Virus record (IMG/VR): IMGVR_UViG_3300018080_000142 | Span: 1 to 64,000 of that record | Reading direction: 5' to 3' (one strand) | Length of the DNA: 64,000 bases | Source: a virus | In this document: piece after piece, positions 38,363 through 45,570 of the stretch | How the letters are laid out: every line of letters begins with the position of its first letter | How positions within the stretch are numbered: the stretch's first letter is position 1 | Position numbers and translations under genes: made by a program | The notes under the pieces: model-generated | What the model saw: the letters and a program-made list of their open reading frames with translations, nothing else | The model's database searches: none | What the model was told of the DNA's origin: nothing

Positions 38363-38659
38363 TTAACCTATTAATGAATATGCTGCATTTATTTTTTTCA
38401 TCATCTTTTCACACCTTGCAATATCGTCCGGATTCCTGTCAGGATGCCATCTCATAGCAAGTTTGTAGTAAGCTTTCCTGATCTCATCTGTGGTTGCCTC
38501 TGTGGTAACCCCAAGTACAGTATACGGATCCTGTTCATGCAATACCTCCCAGGCTTCGTCAGGACTCATCCTCTTAAAGAAAGCCCTGTTCCATTGCTGT
38601 TGATCCCCGTAACCTTCCTTCTCGGGATTGTAAGTTTTATAGCCGTCTAGGAATCCCAT
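38363..38659 (-). CDS. J-domain (DnaJ-like) protein
   Basis: 98 residues. The C-terminal 55 residues are a complete J-domain: DPYTVLGVTTEATTDEIRKA, WHPDRNP with HPD at 72-74, and a last helix KKINAAYSLIG. The N-terminal 40 residues are not related to known DnaJ zinc or substrate domains. J-domains stimulate the ATPase of DnaK. It may recruit host DnaK to a phage complex, as known for some viral J-proteins. Confidence 0.88.
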   Translation of the reverse strand: MGFLDGYKTYNPEKEGYGDQQQWNRAFFKRMSPDEAWEVLHEQDPYTVLGVTTEATTDEIRKAYYKLAMRWHPDRNPDDIARCEKMMKKINAAYSLIG

Positions 38660-39138
38660 AATGTATAATGACCATCAACTATGCCTGGCTTCTCGGTACT
38701 GGCAGATTTTGTAGTCTCAGCTTCCTTCATCCTTTGTTTCAATATCTTTCTTCGCTTTTCATAGATGTGCTTACGCAACGGTCCTAGCAGATAATTGATA
38801 CTGTAATCATCCAGATCTTTCGGAGCCTTTATATCATCCCAATGATTCTCACCGAAATACTGCTCCAATACTTTGCAGGTTATATGAAAGTAAATATCTG
38901 CCCATTCACTGCTCATAGGTGCTTCAAGAGATCGTGTATAAATGAAAATAGCCACTTCAACATCTGTAGCAGTTTCTTTCTTTTGGACCATATTTGCAAG
39001 TCTTGCTACCGTTACCTGGGCAAGCAATCTCTGCGGTATGGTATCCGCCCACGCCTGAGAGTGAGTCAGAATCGGTGATTCCAATGCATCCATCAGGTCA
39101 AACCAATGACTGTCAAATGTTTTCGATCTGGACTTCAT
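38647..39138 (-). CDS. hypothetical helical protein
   Basis: 163 residues from ATG 39138 (an in-frame ATG at 39165 would lengthen the overlap with the SWIM gene). All-helical with a basic stretch (LRKHIYEKRRKILKQRMKEAE) and many aromatic residues. It overlaps both neighbours by 13-26 bases. No family recognised. Confidence 0.55.
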   Translation of the reverse strand: MKSRSKTFDSHWFDLMDALESPILTHSQAWADTIPQRLLAQVTVARLANMVQKKETATDVEVAIFIYTRSLEAPMSSEWADIYFHITCKVLEQYFGENHWDDIKAPKDLDDYSINYLLGPLRKHIYEKRRKILKQRMKEAETTKSASTEKPGIVDGHYTLWDS

Positions 39139-39358
39139 GTGGTGTTTCGTTAGTTGGCAGACCAAGGGATCTCAGGTGTTTGCAGTATCGCCTTGTACGG
39201 TAAGCCGGGCAACTGCATCCCCAGTGTCGGTTCTTCTTATTCTGAGCAATTATATAAATGCGGTTGCTCGTTTCAGATCTGATTTCAAATCTGTTGGTCC
39301 ATTGATCATTGTCAGGCAATGCAATGGATGGATCAATATACAATGTCGGTTTATCCAT
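39113..39358 (-). CDS. SWIM zinc-finger protein
   Basis: 81 residues. CSCPAYRTRRYCKH gives C48-x-C50 ... C59-x-H61, the SWIM consensus, preceded by the usual beta strands (NRIYIIAQNKKNRHWG). SWIM domains bind DNA or proteins in recombination complexes such as Shu. The rest is short, so it is essentially a stand-alone SWIM module. Confidence 0.75.
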   Translation of the reverse strand: MDKPTLYIDPSIALPDNDQWTNRFEIRSETSNRIYIIAQNKKNRHWGCSCPAYRTRRYCKHLRSLGLPTNETPHEVQIENI

Positions 39359-39359
39359 G

Positions 39360-39815
39360 TTAAAATAGTGTTAATTGTTCCTGTTGTTTTTCTTCTCTTG
39401 GCATGAATATCAGCTCATCACACATAACATACTCTTGCTTACCCTTTTTAACCCTCATACCGTTATAAGTGAACCCGTGATGATATTCACCATCATCTTT
39501 CAAATAATTCAATTTCGAGGCTTCCTGGTGTGTATGAGACTTCCCTTTGTAATATTCGATCGGAACCAACCGGTATGTGGTGACATTCGTTCTTACGCCA
39601 CCATAACTACCTGTAAATTTCATTCCCGTTGATATTCTCAGACCGTCTTTCCACTTAAAAGGCTTTCTGAAAGTACTTTTCTGGCCTATCATATCTGCGC
39701 TGTAAGATTCTGCTATATCGCCTCCTGGGATAGATCTGCCTTTATCAGCATCCCAGGAACTACTCTTAAATCTTGCAGGATCAGCATAGACTATGTTCTC
39801 AACATTTTCTTTCAT
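39360..39815 (-). CDS. protein with C-terminal sliding-clamp-binding motif
   Basis: 151 residues. The body has no recognised domain (SYGGVRTNVTTYRLVPIEYYKG ... GFTYNGMRVKKGKQEYVMCDELIF). It ends in QEQLTLF. QL-x-LF at a free C-terminus is the canonical motif for binding the bacterial beta clamp. So it probably docks on the host DnaN clamp. Its start overlaps the RadC-like stop by 4 bases. Confidence 0.55.
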   Translation of the reverse strand: MKENVENIVYADPARFKSSSWDADKGRSIPGGDIAESYSADMIGQKSTFRKPFKWKDGLRISTGMKFTGSYGGVRTNVTTYRLVPIEYYKGKSHTHQEASKLNYLKDDGEYHHGFTYNGMRVKKGKQEYVMCDELIFMPREEKQQEQLTLF

Positions 39816-40270
39816 AACATATTGGCATCGGCAAAACTGAAGTGTGATTCATTAGTTATGATAATATGATCGAGTACCTGAATAGACAATAATTTCCCGG
39901 CATCAATAATCATATCAGTCATATTTTTGTCTGAACCGCTAGGCTCAACATTGCCTGACGGATGGTTATGTGCTACAATCAATGATGTTGCTTGAGCTTT
40001 CAGAGCCGTAGCAAACATGATTCGATTATCAACAGTAGTGCCTGCCATGCCTCCATTCGACAAATTCAGTACGCCGAGTACTCGATTTGAATTATTCAGC
40101 AAGATTACTTTAAATGACTCCTGGATCCTGATACTGTCCGGATCCCATACCCTGCGTAGAATTTCTACGGCTGCATCTGAATTCTGTATCTGCGGACGAT
40201 CCGAAGCTTTTATCTCTGGATTGTACTTCAGCTGGATCTCACATACCTTGGTTAACTGCTCATTATCCAT
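39812..40270 (-). CDS. radC: RadC-type JAB/MPN domain protein
   Basis: 152 residues, the length of the JAB domain alone (no HhH part). JAMM metal site: E51 in the first strand, then HNHPSGNVEPSGSD with H101, H103 and D114. RadC-like genes are frequent in mobile elements; the domain is a metalloprotease fold, but bacterial RadC activity is unsettled. It heads a small-gene group with the clamp-motif and SWIM genes. Confidence 0.88.
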   Translation of the reverse strand: MDNEQLTKVCEIQLKYNPEIKASDRPQIQNSDAAVEILRRVWDPDSIRIQESFKVILLNNSNRVLGVLNLSNGGMAGTTVDNRIMFATALKAQATSLIVAHNHPSGNVEPSGSDKNMTDMIIDAGKLLSIQVLDHIIITNESHFSFADANML

Positions 40271-40282
40271 GTTCGATATTTT

Positions 40283-40537
40283 TTAATCCCAACCTTCGCA
40301 ACCGCAGTAATAATCGTCATGCTCACCATCCTTGTTGTGACCAAAGAATGCCAGTTCAATATCTGAATCAACCTCGTTACTGCATGAACGGTAATATAAA
40401 CATCTGGCTCTCCGGCCAGTTAGATCAGGAGCTTCTGTAACTGTTTCTGCTCCCTCTTTTAGACCAATACAGATTGCACAGGTAGGTTTGCCTGTCCTGG
40501 CATCCGTAGCATTAGCGGTATGACCGCATTTCATCAT
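40283..40537 (-). CDS. small Cys-rich zinc protein
   Basis: 84 residues from the MMKCGH start at 40537 (a start at 40546 is also possible). MKCGHTANATDARTGKPTCAIC gives C-x-H ... C-x2-C, followed by CLYYRSC and a final YYCGCEGWD. It probably holds one or two zinc ions. It overlaps the previous gene by 26 bases in another frame. Function unknown. Confidence 0.6.
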   Translation of the reverse strand: MMKCGHTANATDARTGKPTCAICIGLKEGAETVTEAPDLTGRRARCLYYRSCSNEVDSDIELAFFGHNKDGEHDDYYCGCEGWD

Positions 40538-40784
40538 TACTGTCATCGTATTTCAGTGTTTTTTGGATTGATTTAAGTCTCTTAATTACTCTTTTCAGGT
40601 CTTTACCGGGTATGACAATAGTACATCTGCCAAACTTATTCTTCGATGTAATAGGTTCTATAATAATTCTTTCTCTGTCAACACTTCTCCATATAACTAC
40701 TCCAATACATTTGAATGTACCATTTCTACCAAGGAAAATCGTTTTTCTATTTTTCCTCCATTTAATCCATGATTCATGCACCAT
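40512..40784 (-). CDS. small basic hypothetical protein
   Basis: 90 residues, basic, with a WIKWRKNRKTIFLGRNG start and a helix IPGKDLKRVIKRLKSIQKTLK. Possibly nucleic-acid binding from charge alone. Overlaps both neighbours by 11-35 bases. Confidence 0.55.
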   Translation of the reverse strand: MVHESWIKWRKNRKTIFLGRNGTFKCIGVVIWRSVDRERIIIEPITSKNKFGRCTIVIPGKDLKRVIKRLKSIQKTLKYDDSNDEMRSYR

Positions 40785-41001
40785 AATCTGGTCCTCCTTT
40801 CATTGCATCCGGATCCGGACCATCATCCCATTTCTCGCCGCAATCGTTACATCCATTCTCGAACCAGTCTATTTTGTTTACCACGTAATGTTCACTACTA
40901 ACAGAGTGTGAACCGCAATTTGGACAGGTTAGACCATCTGGATACCTGGTATTCCAGGGCGCTCTTGGATCATTGTCTGATCCTGCAGGTAAGTTGCTCA
41001 T
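40774..41001 (-). CDS. zinc-ribbon protein
   Basis: 75 residues with CPNCG and CNDCG knuckles 26 residues apart and acidic Pro/Asp-rich ends (GPDPDAMKGGPDYGA). The layout is that of a zinc ribbon of the kind in small phage regulators. Its start overlaps the upstream stop by 4 bases. Confidence 0.65.
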   Translation of the reverse strand: MSNLPAGSDNDPRAPWNTRYPDGLTCPNCGSHSVSSEHYVVNKIDWFENGCNDCGEKWDDGPDPDAMKGGPDYGA

Positions 41002-41342
41002 TTTTTCTTCTTTTTGGGTTTTGTATAATAACCAATTCCGGTATGCTGACGCGGATTCTTGAAAATCTTATTCAGCTGTTTCGGATCAACAGCTTTGCGA
41101 TACAACTGACCGCGACCTTTCTTGGGATGCTTGATATATGTGGTCACACTCATGGTAGTCAAATAAACATTTATCCTGCATTCGAAACCTTGAATCTTCT
41201 TGAAAAATGATATCATCCCAATATTATCCTGTTCTATCATTTCATTCCAATCATGCTTTTCTGCAATACCGATTACACGAGCTTTTCTAACCTTTGTTAG
41301 AAATGAATAGCCTTTAACGAACTTAGTTTTTAATCCTTCCAT
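40998..41342 (-). CDS. basic hypothetical protein
   Basis: 114 residues, basic throughout with a poly-Lys end (KPKKKKK). Beta-rich middle (CRINVYLTTMSVTTYIKHPKKGRG). Promoter motif copy 3 lies 22 bases before the ATG, so this gene probably starts a transcript. No family recognised. Confidence 0.55.
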   Translation of the reverse strand: MEGLKTKFVKGYSFLTKVRKARVIGIAEKHDWNEMIEQDNIGMISFFKKIQGFECRINVYLTTMSVTTYIKHPKKGRGQLYRKAVDPKQLNKIFKNPRQHTGIGYYTKPKKKKK

Positions 41343-41363
41343 GTTGTTAAGAATATTTTAGAA

Positions 41364-41377
41364 GAAAATAATTGCTT
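41364..41377 (-). promoter_or_regulatory. recurrent A/T-rich promoter motif, copy 3
   Basis: Minus strand AAGCAATTATTTTC, followed by TTCTAAAAT. The 14 bases are identical to copies 4 and 6. It reaches into the stop of the upstream gene and lies 22 bases before the ATG at 41342. Confidence 0.6.
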
Positions 41378-41586
41378 TATTCTTTCCCGGTATCAGGAAT
41401 TTCAGGCGGATTTGGCTTTTCTGCATCCTCACCACCGCGAATTTTCCGCTTACGGGAAAATTCAAGACGGTCATGAAATCGCTGGATAGCGACCTGGTCA
41501 GGTATATTTACATCAACCTCGATCCAGGTCTTACTATCCACTTGGACCCGTTTTTTCTTGGTCTGGGTCTTTTCTGATTTCTTCAT
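41377..41586 (-). CDS. small basic protein
   Basis: 69 residues: basic start (KKSEKTQTKKKRVQVDS), WIEVDVNIPD strand, and a Pro-rich end (NPPEIPDTGKE). The start lies 3 bases after the upstream stop. No family recognised. Confidence 0.5.
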   Translation of the reverse strand: MKKSEKTQTKKKRVQVDSKTWIEVDVNIPDQVAIQRFHDRLEFSRKRKIRGGEDAEKPNPPEIPDTGKE

Positions 41587-41589
41587 TGA

Positions 41590-42498
41590 TCAGACATTTA
41601 TCTCCTGAACATCCAGCTTGAACTTGTCGATGAGATGGTCAGCCCAAAGATTGCTGTTATTTGCGATTTCACCGATATCCATAGTTCCCGGACGCATGAT
41701 ACTGGTTCCCCAGTTGTACAGATCCCAGACAGTGCCAAGCTGATCCTGGTCACGCTTTTCCTTGACAATCTTCTGGGTGAACTCACTCAGCTCATGGGTA
41801 TTGAACGGCGTAACAGATCCTTTGTAATATGCAGACTTGATCGCATCGATGTAAAGACCACCGACAACCTCTTGGATGATTTTCTTTTCAGATGGCAGTT
41901 CATGGTCTTTCATCGTTTTCATGATGTCATTCTGCACTTTCCAGATCTGTCCGAGGTTCTTGATCCAATGCCTCAGTTTGAATTCCATATGCTCCCAGGG
42001 CATGCCGCGTTCCTCAGCATATGAGTATGTCCTCAGCAAAGTACCACCATAAACATTGAAATTAATACATTGCTTGACGTTCATGCCAAAAGCAACACTT
42101 ATGCCATGATCATTCAGTGTAATACCGATCGCTGCATTTCTTGCATCAGCAGTACCTTCATCGTCACCTTCATAAACACCCGGCAGCTGAATAAGGTTTA
42201 TCACCTTATCAAACTTCCACTTCTCGATCGGTGCAAGGGTTCTGTTGTACCCTTTTTCGGTATCTGCATCACTCAGGAAGGTGTGGGAAGATTTCTTCTG
42301 TACACTGATCTTTTCCTGCACATAATTGAAATCTTCTTCCTCAAGCATACTCATGATTGATGTCATAAGCATCCAGATCTGGACAGGTTTTGTCTCAAGC
42401 ACCCGGCCGTAACGACCTTCCTGCCTGATACTTTTACTCAGCATATCCATAGATATGTTCTGAACTTTGTCCTCAACGAATTCATAAGTTTTTTCCAT
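41590..42498 (-). CDS. DUF3871/DUF932-like phage protein (tentative)
   Basis: 302 residues from ATG 42498, 4 bases after the upstream TAG. The central part (DARNAAIGITLNDHGISVAFGMNVKQCINFNVYGG) followed by a helical C-terminal half with a His-Trp patch recalls the DUF932/DUF3871 group common in Bacteroidota mobile elements; the match is by eye only. An abundant soluble protein of unknown role. Confidence 0.4.
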   Translation of the reverse strand: MEKTYEFVEDKVQNISMDMLSKSIRQEGRYGRVLETKPVQIWMLMTSIMSMLEEEDFNYVQEKISVQKKSSHTFLSDADTEKGYNRTLAPIEKWKFDKVINLIQLPGVYEGDDEGTADARNAAIGITLNDHGISVAFGMNVKQCINFNVYGGTLLRTYSYAEERGMPWEHMEFKLRHWIKNLGQIWKVQNDIMKTMKDHELPSEKKIIQEVVGGLYIDAIKSAYYKGSVTPFNTHELSEFTQKIVKEKRDQDQLGTVWDLYNWGTSIMRPGTMDIGEIANNSNLWADHLIDKFKLDVQEINV

Positions 42499-42502
42499 TT
42501 CT

Positions 42503-42799
42503 CTAAGATTTATTTGATTCGACAACTTCTTTCAATATTTTGCCTTGCTGGTTATACTTCTCGAGCTTTTTCTCAGCATCAACATACCGGAATGCCTGCG
42601 GGAATTCCTTCTTACGTTCTTCTGTCAGTACTGCTCTGTAGAAATCCCGGTTGCTCCGATGCTTCTCGAGCAACAGTTCTGCTGTTTCAGCATCAAGCGA
42701 TGATGCCCAGTTTCGAAACGAATCTTTGCTCATTACGAGTAGATCCTTGCCCAGTACCAGCATCGCTGACCGGAGCTTATCTTCTGTTGATTCACTCAT
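42503..42799 (-). CDS. helical hypothetical protein
   Basis: 98 residues, all helical: KDSFRNWASSLDAETAELLLEKHRSNRDFYRAVL, then a Lys-rich coiled coil. No family recognised. It is the first gene after promoter copy 4, which begins 27 bases before its ATG. Confidence 0.55.
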   Translation of the reverse strand: MSESTEDKLRSAMLVLGKDLLVMSKDSFRNWASSLDAETAELLLEKHRSNRDFYRAVLTEERKKEFPQAFRYVDAEKKLEKYNQQGKILKEVVESNKS

Positions 42800-42825
42800 T
42801 TCGTATCGTTATTAAGATTTTAAAG

Positions 42826-42839
42826 GAAAATAATTGCTT
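42826..42839 (-). promoter_or_regulatory. recurrent A/T-rich promoter motif, copy 4
   Basis: Minus strand AAGCAATTATTTTC, then CTTTAAAATC. The upstream half is part of an 18-bp palindrome, TTGCTTGGAACCAAGCAA, that touches the ncRNA terminator. It precedes the ATG at 42799. Confidence 0.6.
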
Positions 42840-42852
42840 GGTTCCAAGCAAC

Positions 42853-42891
42853 AAAAAAGGGAAATAAGCTACTATACTTCACTTATTTCCC
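42853..42891 (-). terminator. terminator of the structured RNA
   Basis: On the minus strand GGGAAATAAG, a 13-base loop, CTTATTTCCC and six T. The perfect 10-bp stem plus T run is a textbook intrinsic terminator and exists only in this orientation. Confidence 0.9.
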
Positions 42892-43350
42892 CCGAACACA
42901 GATAGCTGTCAAGCAGCTAACCGATGCTCTTGATCGAAACGACTTTCGCCGATTAAACCTGATTGCTACAATATTCCAGGCCGATTATACGCTGTCAAAA
43001 CATTCAGCCCCAGGCATGAGGACTTCCGGATAAACGGTGTTAAAGCATCGCCCTCAAATGCGTCACCATGTAGCTGACATCAGGTGTTGATGTCTGTAAT
43101 ACGACCGGCCAGTATTACGCTACACTCCGGCATTTTCTGAACAACTGGCAAATTACAAAGAGCGCCGATGGCGGGAGCGACCGCTTTACCGGGGAGATCT
43201 CGAGTGTCGTGAGACACCCGTACCATCCGGCTATTCCCTATCCAATCATCACGACAACACCGCAATAATGGAAAACAGGAGCCATCTATTTGTGGAGCTG
43301 GGCGGTAACGAGCCGCCGTCCAAACGTACCGTTCCTGGTACAGCAATCAG
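42853..43350 (-). ncRNA. structured non-coding RNA of about 500 nt, class unknown
   Basis: The region has no credible gene on either strand. On the minus strand the 5' segment CTGATTGCT (43342-43350) is exactly complementary to AGCAATCAG at 42959-42967, closing a 392-nt domain. Inside are perfect hairpins: GTACC/GGTAC (43326-43341), GGCGG/CCGCC (43301-43317), GGGTGTC/GACACTC with one GU (43202-43219), GTAATAC/GTATTAC (43096-43118) and GACATCA/TGATGTC (43076-43094). A 3' domain contains CGAAA-GTCG-TTTCG and AGCTG/CAGCT hairpins and then the terminator. A promoter-like TAACTTTG lies just upstream. I see no RNase P, tmRNA or SRP signature. Large phage RNAs such as GOLLD and ROOL are the nearest known analogues by size. 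Confidence 0.82.
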
Positions 43351-43352
43351 TA

Positions 43353-43388
43353 CAAAGTTAGTTAAAAGTTTAAAAAGGAAATAATTTC
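43353..43388 (-). promoter_or_regulatory. putative promoter of the structured RNA
   Basis: Two signals on the minus strand. Promoter motif copy 5 (GAAATTATTTC at 43378-43388, then TTTTTAAAC). About 18 bases downstream is TAACTTTG (43353-43360), a fit to the host-type TAnnTTTG -7 element. Transcription would start near 43346-43350, at the 5' strand of the closing helix. Confidence 0.55.
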
Positions 43389-43397
43389 AAGACTTCA

Positions 43398-44327
43398 TCA
43401 GGATCTCGGATATCTTTCGTGATACAATACCCATAGATAATCCTTATCAAGCCTGTTAGCAGTACTTTCATTGTATTCAAAGTCCCGGTCGTTCATAATG
43501 GTAAAGGATCCGCTCCAACGGCCACCACGCTGAGACCGGTACTGTTCAACCTGTTCTTTTGTCACTTTCGCACCAAGCAAAAGACGCATTACATGATTCT
43601 GCCTGGGAGTTTCCAACAGAAGTAATTTCTTCATCAGGAACCGTCCAAACGATCTTGGCATACAGTCAAGCTGTTCTGCCCGGCCATACAAACCATATAC
43701 CGGTGGAATGAGTTTTAACCACTTTTGCTTACGCCTGTTAACAGCAAGGAATTCATGCTTACGATTCATATATTCTTCCTGGGTAACTTCACGTCTGACT
43801 CCGAGGATCAGCTTCCATAGCTTAGACCAGAGAATTGTTACAATCATTTCAGGTATTGACCAGAGATAATAAAGGATTTCTGCCCATACCTTGCCACACA
43901 ATGACAATGCCCATAGATGGAAATCAATAGTTTTCTTCCCTGCTCTTTTGCTGAAGGAAAACCTCCAAGGTATTTGATGATAGAACAACCACACTGAGAA
44001 TGTTGGTCTGGTCTTGCTGATCATTTGCAATGTTGTTGACAGGTGGTCACGACTCATATCCATTCTGTCATAATAGTGTGGATATCTCCAACCGAACAGG
44101 AAATGACCATGTGGACCACCTTCTTTTCTTTCCCAGCATGAACGGATCCCTTTTTCGAATCTTGGATCCTTATAGGTTCTCCTGGCCCTCTCAGTACGTG
44201 ATATCGCATCGCCTCTGCCTTCATCACCATAGCGGTCATAATGGAGATTCTTGCAGAGCATCATATTGTCCTGAACAAAGAACATATGTTCCTGACTGTC
44301 CGGATCGTAAATCACTTCATAACTCAT
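43398..44327 (-). CDS. hypothetical protein with central membrane-like segment
   Basis: 309 residues. It begins with beta strands (YDPDSQEHMFFVQDN), has a YYDRMDMSRDHLSTTLQM segment, a hydrophobic Trp-rich stretch at about 143-175 (LCGKVWAEILYYLWSIPEMIVTILW) and a basic C-terminal half. I recall the MSRDH motif from uncharacterised phage proteins but no function. Its ATG overlaps the previous stop (ATGA). Confidence 0.5.
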   Translation of the reverse strand: MSYEVIYDPDSQEHMFFVQDNMMLCKNLHYDRYGDEGRGDAISRTERARRTYKDPRFEKGIRSCWERKEGGPHGHFLFGWRYPHYYDRMDMSRDHLSTTLQMISKTRPTFSVWLFYHQIPWRFSFSKRAGKKTIDFHLWALSLCGKVWAEILYYLWSIPEMIVTILWSKLWKLILGVRREVTQEEYMNRKHEFLAVNRRKQKWLKLIPPVYGLYGRAEQLDCMPRSFGRFLMKKLLLLETPRQNHVMRLLLGAKVTKEQVEQYRSQRGGRWSGSFTIMNDRDFEYNESTANRLDKDYLWVLYHERYPRS

Positions 44328-44485
44328 GATTCGCCTTCTTTACCTAAATATAAAGTATCTAATGTTCTAGCAATTTTTAAAACTATCTCTTGAAGTCTTT
44401 TGATCCTTTCGTGATCAAGAAGTTCATGATTGCCAGATAGCGGTTCTGACAATATTTTCGCTACTTCAGATTCCATTCTTTTCAT
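44324..44485 (-). CDS. small helical protein (53 aa)
   Basis: ATG 44485 to TGA 44324. MKRMESEVAKILSEPLSGNH, then a helix with Leu and Arg. It shares a 17-base leader with two other small genes upstream, and its TGA overlaps the next ATG. No family recognised. Confidence 0.6.
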   Translation of the reverse strand: MKRMESEVAKILSEPLSGNHELLDHERIKRLQEIVLKIARTLDTLYLGKEGES

Positions 44486-44495
44486 TCTTGTTTAT

Positions 44496-44642
44496 TTAAT
44501 ATACTGCATATCTACTCGTTACCTCTTTTTGTCCGTTCTCAAATTCAATAAGGATACTATTCATTTTGCCACGTGCGATTATTATACATTCCCTGCCCTT
44601 CATGGTTGCACGTTTTGAATTGTTTCCCCAACGGTATTTCAT
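44496..44642 (-). CDS. small basic protein (48 aa)
   Basis: ATG 44642 to TAA 44496. MKYRWGNNSKRATMKGRECI, then two beta strands (IIIARGKMNSILIEFENG) and a final YAVY. It overlaps the end of the MazG-like gene by 4 bases and uses the same repeated leader. Possibly nucleic-acid binding from its charge. Confidence 0.6.
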   Translation of the reverse strand: MKYRWGNNSKRATMKGRECIIIARGKMNSILIEFENGQKEVTSRYAVY

Positions 44643-44944
44643 TCTTGTTTATTTAATCTATTTAATCTATCAATTTCAGCAGCTATTAAGGCACCTGCAA
44701 CTTTAAGTCTGTGAATCTTATTTTTATCACCTGATAATTTTTGTTCTAAGCCCCACACATCATCTCCTGATTCAAATTCTCCATCAAAAGATTTTACATA
44801 GGCATCAGTTCCATTTGCAGCCAATATTGCAGCTACCTTAATTAATGCTCCATCTGTATGCTGATCATCATGTTCTGATGTCCATCCATGCTTTTCAATT
44901 TGTTCTGCCCTTTCTTCGGCAATTAATTCAATTCCTGTTTTCAT
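44639..44944 (-). CDS. MazG/DUF550-like protein
   Basis: 101 residues. The pattern EERAEQIEKHGWTSEHDDQHTDGAL ... AAILAANGTDAY ... LKVAGALIAAEIDRL is that of a widespread phage family (DUF550-like) whose helices and acidic residues recall all-alpha NTP pyrophosphatases. It may hydrolyse a nucleotide, but the metal site is incomplete to my eye. It ends RLNRLNKQE, sharing the repeated junction. Confidence 0.5.
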   Translation of the reverse strand: MKTGIELIAEERAEQIEKHGWTSEHDDQHTDGALIKVAAILAANGTDAYVKSFDGEFESGDDVWGLEQKLSGDKNKIHRLKVAGALIAAEIDRLNRLNKQE

Positions 44945-45204
44945 GATTCTTGTTTATTTAATGAGTTCCAATAATCCTCAAAAAATTTAAATGCAATTGA
45001 TTTGCTTCTTTTTCGTTGAGTTTGGATAATTGCATCTTCAGCCACTTCTTTAAAGGCTTGGAGAATAACATCAATACGCTCTTTTTTTAATTCCTTCGCT
45101 CGTAAAAAATCAGATGATTTAGTTGATGTACCTAAACGCCATGCGATTTCCTCAGATAATTTTTCTATCTTCTTTAATAATTGCTCTGCCTTATCTTGTA
45201 TCAT
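44941..45204 (-). CDS. coiled-coil hypothetical protein
   Basis: 87 residues, helical and basic (AEQLLKKIEKLSEEIAWRLG ... LKKERIDVILQAFKEV). It ends in NSLNKQES, the residues coded by the junction repeat. No family recognised. Confidence 0.55.
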   Translation of the reverse strand: MIQDKAEQLLKKIEKLSEEIAWRLGTSTKSSDFLRAKELKKERIDVILQAFKEVAEDAIIQTQRKRSKSIAFKFFEDYWNSLNKQES

Positions 45205-45207
45205 TAC

Positions 45208-45399
45208 TTAATCTTTTATATCATAATGCCATGCCCATGATTTAGCAGTATCCCTAAATATTGTTTGTGCATCTGTTGTCCACCAGCCTTTACACCCAAG
45301 CCATTCTAACCAAATGTAATTAACGTGCCTCTGCAATAAGTAAACATCCTGACCAATTCCATCATGCCAAACCGTTTTGATTCTTCTTTTATCTCTCAT
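45208..45399 (-). CDS. small Trp-rich protein
   Basis: 63 residues with eight Trp, for example YIWLEWLGCKGWWTTDAQ and KSWAWHYDIKD. No family recognised. ATG 45399 shares its A with the TAA of the Cys-rich gene (TAATG). Confidence 0.55.
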   Translation of the reverse strand: MRDKRRIKTVWHDGIGQDVYLLQRHVNYIWLEWLGCKGWWTTDAQTIFRDTAKSWAWHYDIKD

Positions 45400-45557
45400 T
45401 ACTTTGGGGTTTGGTTAAATTTTTTAATTTCCTTTATGGTTGCCATACATACAGGTTCGGATTTTCCTTGCTTTGCTTCGCATTTAATACCAGAATAACA
45501 GACATAAGCATAACAACATCCATCAATACATAAATCACATTTTTCGTATTTCATCAT
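45399..45557 (-). CDS. small Cys-rich protein (52 aa)
   Basis: ATG 45557 to TAA 45399. MMKYEKCDLCIDGCCYAYVC has six Cys including CxxC and CC, with two more at 26 and 39, so a zinc site is likely. It is the first gene after the stem-closed element. Function unknown. Confidence 0.6.
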   Translation of the reverse strand: MMKYEKCDLCIDGCCYAYVCYSGIKCEAKQGKSEPVCMATIKEIKKFNQTPK

Positions 45558-45570
45558 TCTCTATTTTAAA

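Larger units (their letters stand above)
44484..44962 (-). repeat. 17-base junction repeat, three copies
   Basis: ATTCTTGTTTATTTAAT occurs exactly at 44484-44500, 44641-44657 and 44946-44962 (on the minus strand ATTAAATAAACAAGAAT, then ATG or CATG). Each copy lies at a gene junction. In two of them it also codes the last residues LNKQE of the upstream protein. Confidence 0.85.

Noticed and set aside
43080-43346. An 88-codon minus-strand frame inside the structured RNA
   Set aside because: It has no family pattern, overlaps several perfect hairpins and ends without a coupled neighbour; the RNA explanation accounts for more of the sequence.
42853-43350. RNase P RNA or tmRNA
   Set aside because: The conserved RNase P core and the tmRNA tRNA-like ends are not visible. 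A divergent form cannot be excluded without a covariance search.
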